The notes below the pieces were generated by a model. That model saw nothing but the letters and a program-made list of their open reading frames with translations. It had not been told where the DNA came from and searched no databases. Below, in pieces: positions 8,220 through 16,012 of a stretch of 37,230 nucleotides of DNA (positions within the stretch are counted from its first letter, which is position 1; each line of letters begins with the position of its first letter). The stretch is from NCBI GenBank assembly GCA_910588075.1, contig CAJUOS010000018.1, positions 1 through 37,230 of the forward strand. Reading direction: 5' to 3'. The position numbers and the translations under genes were made by a program. Source of the stretch: an uncultured Erysipelotrichaceae bacterium (GTDB lineage: Bacteria; Bacillota_I; Bacilli_A; Erysipelotrichales; Coprobacillaceae).

Positions 8220-9152
8220 ATGTTGTATCAGATTGATAAGCAAAAAGTAGAAGTTTCTATAAAAGAAATGGAAAAAGAGCATAATTATATAGGTTTAATG
8301 AATTTAGAGGAATTAAAAGAAAACTATCATTTATTAAACATTTCTAAACGTTCAGTTGATAGGTGTGAAGATATAGTATCTGTTAATCAAAATACAATTG
8401 TTCCTCATAGTCATTATTATTTTGGTTTACTGAATTTAATCAATGCAAGAGATGTTTTTGTGAAAAAGGATTCATTTGCCTTCTTTATTTTTAAGAAAGT
8501 TTTTTTAATTGTTATATTAGATGATGAAGATTCTCATATTCAAGATGTTTTTAATACATCAAGTGATTATGTATTGGAAAAAGGGGCATCTATGACACGA
8601 TTGGTTTATTATTTTTTTAGTGAATTAATGTCTAGAGATTATCAATATTTAGAAGAATTACAAGATGAAATTGAGGAATTAGAAGAGCATGATGTTCAAG
8701 AAAAATCATTAAAATTTACAAATCGTTTTAGACAGTTAAGTAAAGAGTTGTTGTTATTGAGAAATTATTATGAAAATCTTATTTCTATGAGTGAAGAATT
8801 ACAAATGAATCACCATAATATCTTTGAACAAGATGATATAAGATATTTTGAGATTTTTACTAAAAGAATGGAACGTCTATCAGATAGTGTTCAAGTTTTA
8901 AAAGAATTATTAAATCAAGCTAATGAAGCTCATCAATCACGATTAGATTATCAACTTAATAAAACGATGCAATTTTTTACTGTTATAACAACTATATTTA
9001 TGCCTTTAACACTCATAACAGGGTGGTATGGTATGAATTTTAAAAATATGCCTGAAATAAATAATATATATAGTTATTATATTGTGATTGTTGTTAGCTT
9101 AATGATTGTTATAGGGTTGATTGTTTGGTTTAAGAAAAAGAAATTTTTTTAA
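8220..9152 (+). CDS. corA: CorA-family divalent cation channel
   Basis: Magnesium/cobalt channel-type protein of 310 residues that acts as a pentamer in the membrane. The large cytosolic N-terminal part is acidic and helix-rich, with a long charged helix around residues 140-230. Two membrane segments lie at the C-terminus, about 247-269 and 282-304. Between them is the signature GMN (271-273) in GWYGMNFKNMPE, which forms the pore mouth in CorA. A basic tail (KKKK) closes the protein. ATG 8220 with GAGGTG about 5 bases upstream. No separate promoter was recognised; the gap to the acpP terminator is about 15 bases, so it may depend on read-through. Ion selectivity cannot be read from sequence. 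Confidence 0.93.
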   Translation: MLYQIDKQKVEVSIKEMEKEHNYIGLMNLEELKENYHLLNISKRSVDRCEDIVSVNQNTIVPHSHYYFGLLNLINARDVFVKKDSFAFFIFKKVFLIVILDDEDSHIQDVFNTSSDYVLEKGASMTRLVYYFFSELMSRDYQYLEELQDEIEELEEHDVQEKSLKFTNRFRQLSKELLLLRNYYENLISMSEELQMNHHNIFEQDDIRYFEIFTKRMERLSDSVQVLKELLNQANEAHQSRLDYQLNKTMQFFTVITTIFMPLTLITGWYGMNFKNMPEINNIYSYYIVIVVSLMIVIGLIVWFKKKKFF

Positions 9153-9164
9153 ATATTGACTTAT

Positions 9165-9188
9165 AAAAAAAGAAACTAATGTTTCTTT
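9165..9188 (-). terminator. Terminator of the flippase gene
   Basis: Stem AAAGAAAC/GTTTCTTT (left arm to 9176, right arm 9181-9188) with TAAT loop. On the minus strand it is followed by a T run (rc of 9165-9171), so it mainly ends the flippase transcript. It may also slow convergent transcription from corA. Confidence 0.7.
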
Positions 9189-10777
9189 AATTTGTAAAGT
9201 ATTTTATTGATATATGGAATAGCGTTTAATTCTTCTGGATGATCAGCATAGAAGAAAAAGATGATTGTAAAATAAACAATAATTCCAACAATGACTGCAA
9301 TAATAAGTGGGATAAATACTTTATGAGTTAAAGCAAATAATCCATAATAACAGATAGCAACAATGATTCCCATTATGATAGAAGCAAGAATAGGAAGAAT
9401 ATAAGTACGTCTTATTTCTTGTTTATAATGTAGTTTTTTTCTTAATGCTTTTTGATTGAGGAAACATACTTGTAAAGCATAAGTGCAATTTCCAATCATA
9501 AGAGAATAAAGTCCTAAAGGAGTTAAGAATAATAACAATATAACAATAACAACATGATATATTAAAGCTTTTGCTGTATTTTTTAAAGGCATTTTTACTT
9601 CTCCTAATGCTTGTAAAATTCCATTAGATAGAGTTGATAAACCATAAAAAACAATTGCAGGGCTACCAAATATTAATAATGTTGTAGAGAGTTGAATTGT
9701 TTCTTCTTGAGGAAATATAATTCCAATAATAGGAAATGCTAAAACAGCAATACCAATTGCTGCTGGAATAAGAATCATCATTGTTATTCTTATTCCAAAA
9801 CGAATATTTTTAATTGTCATTTTTATATCTTTAGTCACCCAAGATGATGAAATAGCAGGAATAGAAGCTGTTGACATGGCTGAGGCTAAAGCCACAGGAA
9901 CATTTTGTAAAACAATGTATTCTCCTGAATAAACACCATAATTAGAAGCAACTTGGATACTGTTCATATTTTGACAATTTGTCGCAAAATAATAAAGATA
10001 CATATCAATTGTAGAAACAAGATTATATATACATGTTGCAACAATAATAGGAGTTACAATATTTAAAATCATTTTGAATATTGTTTTATATGAATCTTCA
10101 TGTCTATCAGGTTCATTTTCAATAATATCATTATTTTTATGACGGATAAACATAAGCGTCATGTAGATCAGTCCAATTAATACACCTGCTCCAGTACCTA
10201 ATGCACCACCAGCAGCTCCTATGCTTGCCATTTGAGAACCACCAGTAGAAATATAAGGTTGAATAAATAAATAGGCAGCTCCAACAGAAACAATAGCATT
10301 AAAGATTTGTTCTAAAATTTGAGAAATAGATGTGTAAATAGTTGTTTGATGTGCTTGAAAATATCCTCTTAAAACACCTAATAATCCAGATAAAAAGATT
10401 GTTGGACATAAAACTCTTAATGCTAATACAGAATTTTTTGTAACAATAAATGGTGCAAGAATAAATGCAACAATAGCAGCACCTCCACCAACAGCACATA
10501 TATAGATAAATGAACATTTTAATATTTTTTGAACATTATTATATTGATTAAGAGCTAATTTTTCAGAAATAAGTTTTGAAATCGCTGTTGGTATACTATA
10601 TGAAGAAATTAAAAGTATGAGAGCATATATATTATAAGCGGTAGAATAGTAACCTATTCCTTCAGATGTAATCATATTTTTTAAAGGACTACGATATAAT
10701 AATCCAATAATTCTGACAAGAATTCCTGCAATGGCTAAGAATGATGCCTGCTTAACAATAGATTTACTTCGATTCAT
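9176..10777 (-). CDS. MOP-superfamily lipid-linked oligosaccharide flippase (SpoVB/MurJ-like)
   Basis: Integral membrane protein of 533 residues with about 14 hydrophobic segments. The N-terminus (KQASFLAIAGILVRIIGLLYR, then EGIGYYSTAYNIY and PTAISKLISEKLA) is the hallmark of the SpoVB/YtgP group of polysaccharide transporters. Members move lipid-linked precursors such as lipid II across the membrane; MurJ activity is known for the YtgP branch. Start ATG at 10777 with AGAGAGG a few bases upstream. It is transcribed alone, divergently from pyrF, from its own extended -10 promoter. Given the large envelope polymer locus 1.6 kb away it could serve wall precursor export, but choosing between lipid II and another substrate needs a phylogeny. 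Confidence 0.88.
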   Translation of the reverse strand: MNRSKSIVKQASFLAIAGILVRIIGLLYRSPLKNMITSEGIGYYSTAYNIYALILLISSYSIPTAISKLISEKLALNQYNNVQKILKCSFIYICAVGGGAAIVAFILAPFIVTKNSVLALRVLCPTIFLSGLLGVLRGYFQAHQTTIYTSISQILEQIFNAIVSVGAAYLFIQPYISTGGSQMASIGAAGGALGTGAGVLIGLIYMTLMFIRHKNNDIIENEPDRHEDSYKTIFKMILNIVTPIIVATCIYNLVSTIDMYLYYFATNCQNMNSIQVASNYGVYSGEYIVLQNVPVALASAMSTASIPAISSSWVTKDIKMTIKNIRFGIRITMMILIPAAIGIAVLAFPIIGIIFPQEETIQLSTTLLIFGSPAIVFYGLSTLSNGILQALGEVKMPLKNTAKALIYHVVIVILLLFLTPLGLYSLMIGNCTYALQVCFLNQKALRKKLHYKQEIRRTYILPILASIIMGIIVAICYYGLFALTHKVFIPLIIAVIVGIIVYFTIIFFFYADHPEELNAIPYINKILYKLKKH

Positions 10778-10798
10778 AAAGACCTCTCTTTCGACTTT

Positions 10799-10826
10799 AT
10801 TATAACACTTTATAGATGAAAATCAA
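10799..10826 (-). promoter_or_regulatory. Promoter of the flippase gene
   Basis: On the minus strand: TTGATT (10826-10821), a 16-bp spacer, and TATAAT (10804-10799) preceded by TGT, an extended -10. Confidence 0.7.
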
Positions 10827-10948
10827 AAAAACTTTGAATGAAATTATTTGTTAAAATAATATATAAGGGCGTTTATGTTTGATAATATCATAAGGAGTCT
10901 AAAAAAATAAACACAAATATAAATTCATTATTCATTTTATAAAATATG

Positions 10949-10957
10949 TGCTATAAT
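10949..10957 (+). promoter_or_regulatory. Extended -10 promoter of pyrFE
   Basis: TGC followed directly by TATAAT (10952-10957), about 29 bases before the pyrF ATG. The -35 region is weak, as is common with extended -10 promoters. The leader is too short for a PyrR-type attenuator. Confidence 0.6.
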
Positions 10958-10985
10958 GTATAAAAATATGTCTTGGAGGAAAATT

Positions 10986-11696
10986 ATGAACGAGAGTCGA
11001 ATTTGTATTGCATTAGATTTTCAAACAAAAGAAGAAGTTATTGAATTTTTAGATCGCTTTGAAGATGAAAAACTTTATGTCAAAGTTGGTATGGAGCTTT
11101 TTTATGGAGAAGGAATAGAAATGCTTCAATTAATAAAACAAAGAGGACATAAGATTTTCTTAGATTTAAAATTACATGATATTCCTAATACTGTGAAAAG
11201 TGCAATGAAACAATTAGCTAAATTAGATGTTGATATAGTCAATGTTCATGCATCAGGAAGTGTGGCTATGATGAAAGCTGCAATAGAAGGATTAGAAGAA
11301 GGAAAACAAGGGGATAAACGTCCATTGTGTATTGCGGTTACTTGTTTAACATCTTTAGATCAAGAAGTTTTAGATAATGAATTACTTATTCATGAAAGAT
11401 TGGAAGATGTTGTATTAAAATGGGCTGAGAATGCTAAAGAAGCAGGATTAGATGGTGTTGTATGTTCACCATTAGAATCTAAGGTTATACATGAACATTT
11501 AGGTGAAGAATTTTTAACTGTAACACCAGGAATTAGATTAGCAAGTGATAGTGTTAATGATCAAAAACGTGTTACAACACCAGCGATGGCTAAAGAATTA
11601 ACATCTAGTTATATTGTTGTGGGAAGAACTATTACAAGAGCTGAAAACCCAGTTGAAACATATAGAGAAGTATATAGACAATTTCAAGGAGAATAG
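10986..11696 (+). CDS. pyrF: Orotidine 5'-phosphate decarboxylase
   Basis: Decarboxylates OMP to UMP, the last step of de novo pyrimidine synthesis. The TIM-barrel protein of 236 residues shows the catalytic DxKxxD site as D60-L-K62-L-H-D65 in FLDLKLHDIPNT. The C-terminal phosphate-binding stretches (TPGIR and VVGRTITRAENP) are also present. This is the short group of the family found in Bacillus. Start ATG 10986 with GGAGG about 5 bases upstream; an upstream in-frame ATG at 10956 sits in the -10 box and is rejected. pyrE follows 4 bases after the stop, so the two last enzymes of the pathway form a two-gene operon; the other pyr genes are not in the window. Confidence 0.96.
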   Translation: MNESRICIALDFQTKEEVIEFLDRFEDEKLYVKVGMELFYGEGIEMLQLIKQRGHKIFLDLKLHDIPNTVKSAMKQLAKLDVDIVNVHASGSVAMMKAAIEGLEEGKQGDKRPLCIAVTCLTSLDQEVLDNELLIHERLEDVVLKWAENAKEAGLDGVVCSPLESKVIHEHLGEEFLTVTPGIRLASDSVNDQKRVTTPAMAKELTSSYIVVGRTITRAENPVETYREVYRQFQGE

Positions 11697-11700
11697 AAGT

Positions 11701-12333
11701 ATGGAAAGAAAAATAGCAAAAGATTTATTAGATATTCAAGCAGTTTTTTTAAGACCAAATGAGCCTTTTACATGGGCTTCAGGGATTAAATCACCTATTT
11801 ATTGTGATAATCGTTTAACATTATCTTATCCAAAAGTAAGAAAAGATGTTGAACAAGGTTTAGCAATGTTAATTAAGGAAAAATATCCTGAATGTGAATG
11901 TTTAATGGGAACAGCAACAGCTGGGATTGCTCATGCTGCATTGGTTGGAGATATTTTAGAATTACCAATGGGATATGTTCGTGGTGGAGCAAAATCTCAT
12001 GGACGTAATAATCGTATTGAAGGGTTGGTTAAACCTGGAATGAAAGTTGTTGTTGTAGAGGATTTAATTTCTACTGGAGGTTCTTCTTTGGAATGTGTTG
12101 ATGCATTAAGAGAAGCAGGTTGTGAAGTTATTGGAATGGTTGCTATATTTACATATGGTTTATCAAAAGCAACTGTTAATTTTGAAGCTAAAGATTGTTC
12201 ATTCTATACTTTAACAAATTATGATACATTAGTTGAAGTGGCAGTTGAAAATAATTATATTCAAAATGATGATTTAGAAAAACTAAAAGCATGGAAAAAA
12301 GATCCTAGTGATGAATCATGGATGCAAAAATAA
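11701..12333 (+). CDS. pyrE: Orotate phosphoribosyltransferase
   Basis: Joins orotate to PRPP to make OMP, the substrate of PyrF. The PRPP-binding loop VVVVEDLISTGGSS (about 116-129) is clear, and the substrate loop lies around GGAKSHGRNNRIEG (about 95-108). Length 210 residues, usual for bacterial PyrE. ATG 11701 is chosen because AAGGAGAA overlaps the pyrF stop about 10 bases upstream; earlier in-frame codons lie within pyrF. No terminator hairpin with a T tract was found after it; the next promoter begins directly after its stop codon. Confidence 0.96.
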   Translation: MERKIAKDLLDIQAVFLRPNEPFTWASGIKSPIYCDNRLTLSYPKVRKDVEQGLAMLIKEKYPECECLMGTATAGIAHAALVGDILELPMGYVRGGAKSHGRNNRIEGLVKPGMKVVVVEDLISTGGSSLECVDALREAGCEVIGMVAIFTYGLSKATVNFEAKDCSFYTLTNYDTLVEVAVENNYIQNDDLEKLKAWKKDPSDESWMQK

Positions 12334-12362
12334 TTGATTTTTGTATTTGATTAGTGTATAAA
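12334..12362 (+). promoter_or_regulatory. Promoter of the tagGH export genes
   Basis: TTGATT (12334-12339), 17-bp spacer, TATAAA (12357-12362). The -35 box starts right after the pyrE stop. A 9-bp perfect inverted repeat (12356-12364 with 12370-12378) covers the -10 and the start site. Confidence 0.6.
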
Positions 12363-12378
12363 TATAAAGTATTTATAC
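12356..12378. repeat. Perfect inverted repeat over the tagG -10 box
   Basis: Arms GTATAAATA and TATTTATAC, 9 bp each, with a 5-base TAAAG spacer. No T tract follows, so it does not look like a terminator. A regulator-binding site or a leader hairpin is possible. Confidence 0.6.
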
Positions 12379-12395
12379 AAAAGGAGGCTAAACAC

Positions 12396-13205
12396 ATGTT
12401 GAAGAGTATGAAATTTGTTTTAAAAGAAAACTTAAGCAATCTATATAGAATTTATTCTATTTCAAAATATGAATTGTTAGCAGATATGCGTGATTCTAAA
12501 TTAGGGTTGTTTTGGAATTTTGCCAATCCAACAATTCAAGTTTTAACATATTGGTTTATGTTTGGACTTGTCTTTAAGAAAAAGAATGTAGGAAGTATTG
12601 AATATTTACCATGGATGTTAGGTGGTATGGTTGTATGGTTTTTCATTTCACCTTGTATAACGAATGGATGTAATGCTATTTTTTCCAAAGTGAATGTTAT
12701 TACAAAAATGAAATTTCCAGTTAGTATATTGCCAGCAACTGTTGTATTGAAAGAACTCTTTAATCATGCTTGTTTAATGGCTGTTATGATTGTTATTTTT
12801 GCGATGTATGGAATTTATCCATCATGGCATTGGATTCAATTAATTTATTATCTTTTATGTGCTATTATATTTGCTGTATGTTTATCATTAACGACTTCAG
12901 TATTGAATATGTTAGCTAGAGATACTAGAAAACTTATTTTAGCATGTATGAGACTCTTGTTGTACTTAACACCTGTATTATGGAGTATTGATCAAATTAA
13001 TAAATATCCTTTAATAAAAGCAATTGTAAAGATAAATCCTATATATTATATTGTTCAAGGATATAGAGATTGTTTCTTTTATCATCATGGAATTTTCTAT
13101 TATTGGAAAAGTGGATTAGCATTTTGGGGTATTACATTTGTTTTATTTGCGTTTGGAAGTTTTATTATGTATAAATTCAAACATAAATTTATTGATTTGA
13201 TTTAG
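12396..13205 (+). CDS. tagG: TagG-like ABC-2 permease for teichoic acid or polysaccharide export
   Basis: Membrane half of an ABC-2 exporter, 269 residues, six predicted helices. The region LLADMRDSKLGLFWNFANP near residue 30 is typical of TagG/Wzm proteins, with an amphipathic interface helix before the first membrane span. It should move the finished, lipid-linked wall polymer across the membrane with the TagH-like ATPase encoded 11 bases downstream. Start ATG 12396, 8 bases after AAGGAGG; the in-frame GTG at 12354 lies in the promoter and is not used. The locus context (TarI, TarJ and four TagF-type enzymes) supports teichoic acid rather than a lipopolysaccharide-type substrate. Confidence 0.88.
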   Translation: MLKSMKFVLKENLSNLYRIYSISKYELLADMRDSKLGLFWNFANPTIQVLTYWFMFGLVFKKKNVGSIEYLPWMLGGMVVWFFISPCITNGCNAIFSKVNVITKMKFPVSILPATVVLKELFNHACLMAVMIVIFAMYGIYPSWHWIQLIYYLLCAIIFAVCLSLTTSVLNMLARDTRKLILACMRLLLYLTPVLWSIDQINKYPLIKAIVKINPIYYIVQGYRDCFFYHHGIFYYWKSGLAFWGITFVLFAFGSFIMYKFKHKFIDLI

Positions 13206-13216
13206 GTGGTGAAAAT

Positions 13217-14041
13217 ATGGAACAAGAATATGCAGTTGAATTTCATCATGTATCAAAGATATATGCTTTGAAATCAAAAGATAAAAAATATACTGATGAT
13301 AAAAGATTTTATGCTTTAAAAGATTTAAGTTTTCAAATTCCTAAAGGAGAAGTTGTGGGAATTTTAGGAACAAATGGTTCTGGAAAGTCAACAATGTCGC
13401 TTGTTTTATCAGAGATAAGTGGGATTGATGAGGGAGAAATGATTGTTAATGGTGAACAAGCATTAATTGCTATTAACACTGGATTAAATATGCAGTTGAC
13501 AGGTATGGAAAATATTGAGCTTAAAGGTGCTTTATTAGGTTTAACAAAAAAGAGAATTGAAGAAATTAAGCAAGGTGTTATTGATTTTGCTGAAATTGGT
13601 GATTTCTTATATCAACCTGTTAAAAAATATTCAAGTGGTATGAAATCAAGACTTGGTTTTTCTATTAATCTTTGTTTAAATCCAGATATTTTAATTGTTG
13701 ATGAAGCTTTATCAGTGGGAGATAAAGGATTTGCTCAAAAATGTATTCATAAAATGGAAGAATTAAAAAATGAGGGAAAAACAATTATCTTTATTTCACA
13801 TTCATTACCTCAAGTGAGAGGTTTTTGTGATACTGCAATGTGGATTGAAGGTGGTATGTTAAAAGAATACGGAGAAATTAATGAAGTATGTGATCATTAT
13901 GCTGAGTATGTAGATTACTATAATGCTTTATCTAATGATGAAAAGAAAAAGGAAAGAGATAGAAAATTTGCAAAAAGAGTTATTCCAAATGGAAAGGCGA
14001 GTTTTGTTGATAAATTTTTAAGAGCAATAAAGAATAGATAA
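13217..14041 (+). CDS. tagH: TagH-like ATPase of the teichoic acid exporter
   Basis: ATP-binding subunit of 274 residues partnering the TagG-like permease. Walker A GTNGSGKS (51-58), a signature that reads YSSGM (138-142) as in TagH/Wzt proteins, Walker B with D162-E163, and the switch histidine in FISHSLPQ. The C-terminus is short (about 40 charged residues after the ATPase core), without the long extracytoplasmic tail of Bacillus subtilis TagH or a Wzt carbohydrate-binding domain. Start ATG 13217 with GGTGGTGAAA upstream. The same transcript as tagG is likely. Confidence 0.9.
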   Translation: MEQEYAVEFHHVSKIYALKSKDKKYTDDKRFYALKDLSFQIPKGEVVGILGTNGSGKSTMSLVLSEISGIDEGEMIVNGEQALIAINTGLNMQLTGMENIELKGALLGLTKKRIEEIKQGVIDFAEIGDFLYQPVKKYSSGMKSRLGFSINLCLNPDILIVDEALSVGDKGFAQKCIHKMEELKNEGKTIIFISHSLPQVRGFCDTAMWIEGGMLKEYGEINEVCDHYAEYVDYYNALSNDEKKKERDRKFAKRVIPNGKASFVDKFLRAIKNR

Positions 14042-14057
14042 AAAAATGAAATATGGG

Positions 14058-14121
14058 AACCCTAATTCAGATGGCTTTTTATTGAAGTGGTCTTATTATT
14101 GATAAAAATTAGGGTTTTTTT
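14058..14121 (+). terminator. Long-loop hairpin with T tract after tagH
   Basis: A perfect 10-bp stem, AACCCTAATT (14058-14067) with AATTAGGGTT (14107-14116), encloses a 39-base loop and runs into TTTTT. It looks like a terminator or attenuator between tagH and the pyruvyl transferase gene, which has no recognisable promoter of its own. Confidence 0.6.
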
Positions 14122-14143
14122 ATTATAGGGAGCTGGCAAAAAG

Positions 14144-15478
14144 ATGAATATATTGATTATTTCATTTGTAGATGATAATTTTGGAGATAATTTGATAAGA
14201 ATTTGTTTTGAAAGTTTATTAAAAGTTGTTTTAAAAAATCACCATATCAAAGACTATACAATAAATAGAATGAATTTAAAAGATATTGATAATAATTTAT
14301 TGATTTCATCTGATATTATTTTCTTTGCAGGTGGTGGATTGTTTGGATTAAGTTATTTGAATTTTTATAAGTATTTGGATAAGATTACTAAAATAGCTGA
14401 TGAATATAATATACCAGTTATCTTTTCTTCTATGGGAGTTAACAATATGGATGCAACAAAAGAAACAGAAGATAAGTTGGTGGATATATTAAAAAGAAAA
14501 TGTATTAAAGCAGTATCTGTAAGAGAAAATGAAGATTTATTTCGTCAATATTCTGCTGAAACTTCATTAACAATTGACAGTGTTTGTGATCCTGCCTGTT
14601 GGAGTGAATATGTCTATCACTTTGATAACATTTCTTCTAAACGATTATTAGGAATAAATGTTGTGAGAGGTGGCTTATTTAAGGATAATGGATTATCATG
14701 GCATTTAGGTGATGAAATGAGATATCTTGATGAATTAAAAAGATTCTTAGATGATAGTGGTATAGATTATATTTTTTATACAAATGGAAATTTTTTAGAT
14801 AATAATACATTATTGTATTTTGCTAAAGAATATCATATTCCTTCAAACAAGATTTTTATTCCTCATACAACTAAAGAATTTGTAGATATTGTTTCACAAT
14901 GTGAGAAAACAATATCTATAAGAATGCATTCTGCAATTGTTTCTTATGCATTAGATATTCCATCTGTTACATTAAAATGGAATCAAAAAGTAGGATTGTT
15001 TTATAAGAATATTGGTCGTCTAGAAGCTTGTCTTGATTTGACAGAATGGAATGCTAGTGATGTTGTGAATAGATTATTTGAGGTTGAAAAAAAGCAGTAT
15101 AAAAAAGATGAAAGTTATTTGATGGCACTTTATACTTATTTATATAATGTTTTTGTTAAATTAGGAATATCATCAAATGATAATTGTTATGATTTTAAAA
15201 CAGTTAAGGAATCACTATATTTAGATAATGTTTCTCAAAGAGAAGACACAGATGATATGCGTACAAGAATTAATAAAGGACAATATCATTATTTATGTAG
15301 GTTTATTGAATTAAGAAAAAAGAATAATGAATTGAATCATTTCAAAAAGAAAAATGAAAGTTTATTCAATGATTTGACTGAAAAAGAAAAGAAAATTGAG
15401 AGTTTAGAAAAAGAAATTCAAAGATTAAATAATCTTAAGATTATGCGAATCTATAAGAAAATTAAGAGAAAAAAATAG
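14144..15478 (+). CDS. Polysaccharide pyruvyl transferase family protein with C-terminal coiled coil
   Basis: Predicted cytosolic transferase of 444 residues, of the CsaB-type family that adds ketal pyruvate from phosphoenolpyruvate to wall sugars. Family features are a start of the type NILIISFVDDNFGDNL, the FAGGGLFG turn near residues 60-67, RENED near 127, and the C-terminal RMHSAIVSYALDIPSV...KV block near 259-285. After about residue 385 an extra highly charged helical tail begins (KKKNELNHFKK... then EKEKKIESLEKEIQ), ending in a basic KKIKRKK. This predicts a coiled coil and perhaps membrane or partner binding. Start ATG 14144, 11 bases after GGGAG. Context suggests decoration of the exported polymer. 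Some family members act on other acceptors, so the exact reaction is open. Confidence 0.8.
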   Translation: MNILIISFVDDNFGDNLIRICFESLLKVVLKNHHIKDYTINRMNLKDIDNNLLISSDIIFFAGGGLFGLSYLNFYKYLDKITKIADEYNIPVIFSSMGVNNMDATKETEDKLVDILKRKCIKAVSVRENEDLFRQYSAETSLTIDSVCDPACWSEYVYHFDNISSKRLLGINVVRGGLFKDNGLSWHLGDEMRYLDELKRFLDDSGIDYIFYTNGNFLDNNTLLYFAKEYHIPSNKIFIPHTTKEFVDIVSQCEKTISIRMHSAIVSYALDIPSVTLKWNQKVGLFYKNIGRLEACLDLTEWNASDVVNRLFEVEKKQYKKDESYLMALYTYLYNVFVKLGISSNDNCYDFKTVKESLYLDNVSQREDTDDMRTRINKGQYHYLCRFIELRKKNNELNHFKKKNESLFNDLTEKEKKIESLEKEIQRLNNLKIMRIYKKIKRKK

Positions 15479-15485
15479 TGCATTT

Positions 15486-15518
15486 AAAGATAATTTTACA
15501 GTTAAAATTATCTTTTTT
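15486..15518 (+). terminator. Terminator after the pyruvyl transferase gene
   Basis: A 13-bp perfect stem (15486-15498 with 15503-15515), CAGT loop, followed by T's to 15518. Confidence 0.85.
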
Positions 15519-15534
15519 AATATTATTAAAATGA

Positions 15535-15563
15535 TTGATATCAATTATGGTGTACATTATAAT
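15535..15563 (+). promoter_or_regulatory. Strong promoter of a small membrane protein gene
   Basis: TTGATA (15535-15540), exactly 17 bp, then TATAAT (15558-15563). The coding start is at 15653, so the leader is about 80 bases. Confidence 0.75.
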
Positions 15564-15652
15564 TATATTATAAGCAAAGGTATAGTAAGAAGGATAGTAT
15601 ATAAAGAGATATTGGTAATTACTTATGAAATCAAAGGAGGGGAGTAGTCATT

Positions 15653-15838
15653 ATGATTAAGAAAATTTTTTTAGGTATTCTTATTTCTATCATTTTAGTT
15701 ATTATTGTTAATGAATTTATACTTCTTTCAAGATATAGAGAATCTATTTCACTAGTTTTAAGTATCAATATTGTTACATTGATTGCTGTTATTGTTATAG
15801 GTGTCTTTATAATTGTTAATCTTAAAAAGTTAAAGTAA
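15653..15838 (+). CDS. Small two-TM membrane protein, unknown function
   Basis: A 61-residue protein that I cannot assign to a family. It has two hydrophobic segments (about 5-24 and 34-56) joined by a short polar loop with charged residues (SRYRES), a basic start (MIKK) and a basic end (KKLK). This fits a hairpin with both ends in the cytosol. The evidence that it is real is a near-consensus promoter, an unusually strong ribosome-binding site (AAAGGAGGGGAG, about 9 bases before the ATG), and strong bidirectional termination after it. It sits alone between two envelope-polymer genes, so an accessory role in the envelope is possible but unproven. Confidence 0.65.
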   Translation: MIKKIFLGILISIILVIIVNEFILLSRYRESISLVLSINIVTLIAVIVIGVFIIVNLKKLK

Positions 15839-15964
15839 TTTAAAATTCATAGGTATGCTATCCATCTTTTATAATAATGAAATATAATCAGTTAGATATT
15901 AACTTTATTATTAAATATTGAGTAGAAGAAAATTTATTTTCAAACATAATATATAATTAATTAA

Positions 15965-16009
15965 AAAATGTAAATTCAATAGTTTATACTGAATTTACAT
16001 TTTCTTTTT
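15965..16009. terminator. Bidirectional terminator between convergent genes
   Basis: A 14-bp perfect stem (15965-15978 with 15990-16003) with an 11-base loop. T-rich tracts follow on both strands (16004-16010 on plus; rc of 15963-15968 on minus). It ends the small membrane protein gene and the minus-strand TagF-like gene. Confidence 0.85.
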
Positions 16010-16012
16010 TAT

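Noticed and set aside
10800..10985. Pyrimidine attenuator or riboswitch before pyrF
   Set aside because: The mapped -10 leaves only about 20 bases of leader, too short for a PyrR-type or other structured leader.
15625..15660. Possible 11-codon upstream reading frame overlapping the start of the 61-residue membrane protein
   Set aside because: No ribosome-binding site in front of it; its codons simply cover the strong site of the real gene.
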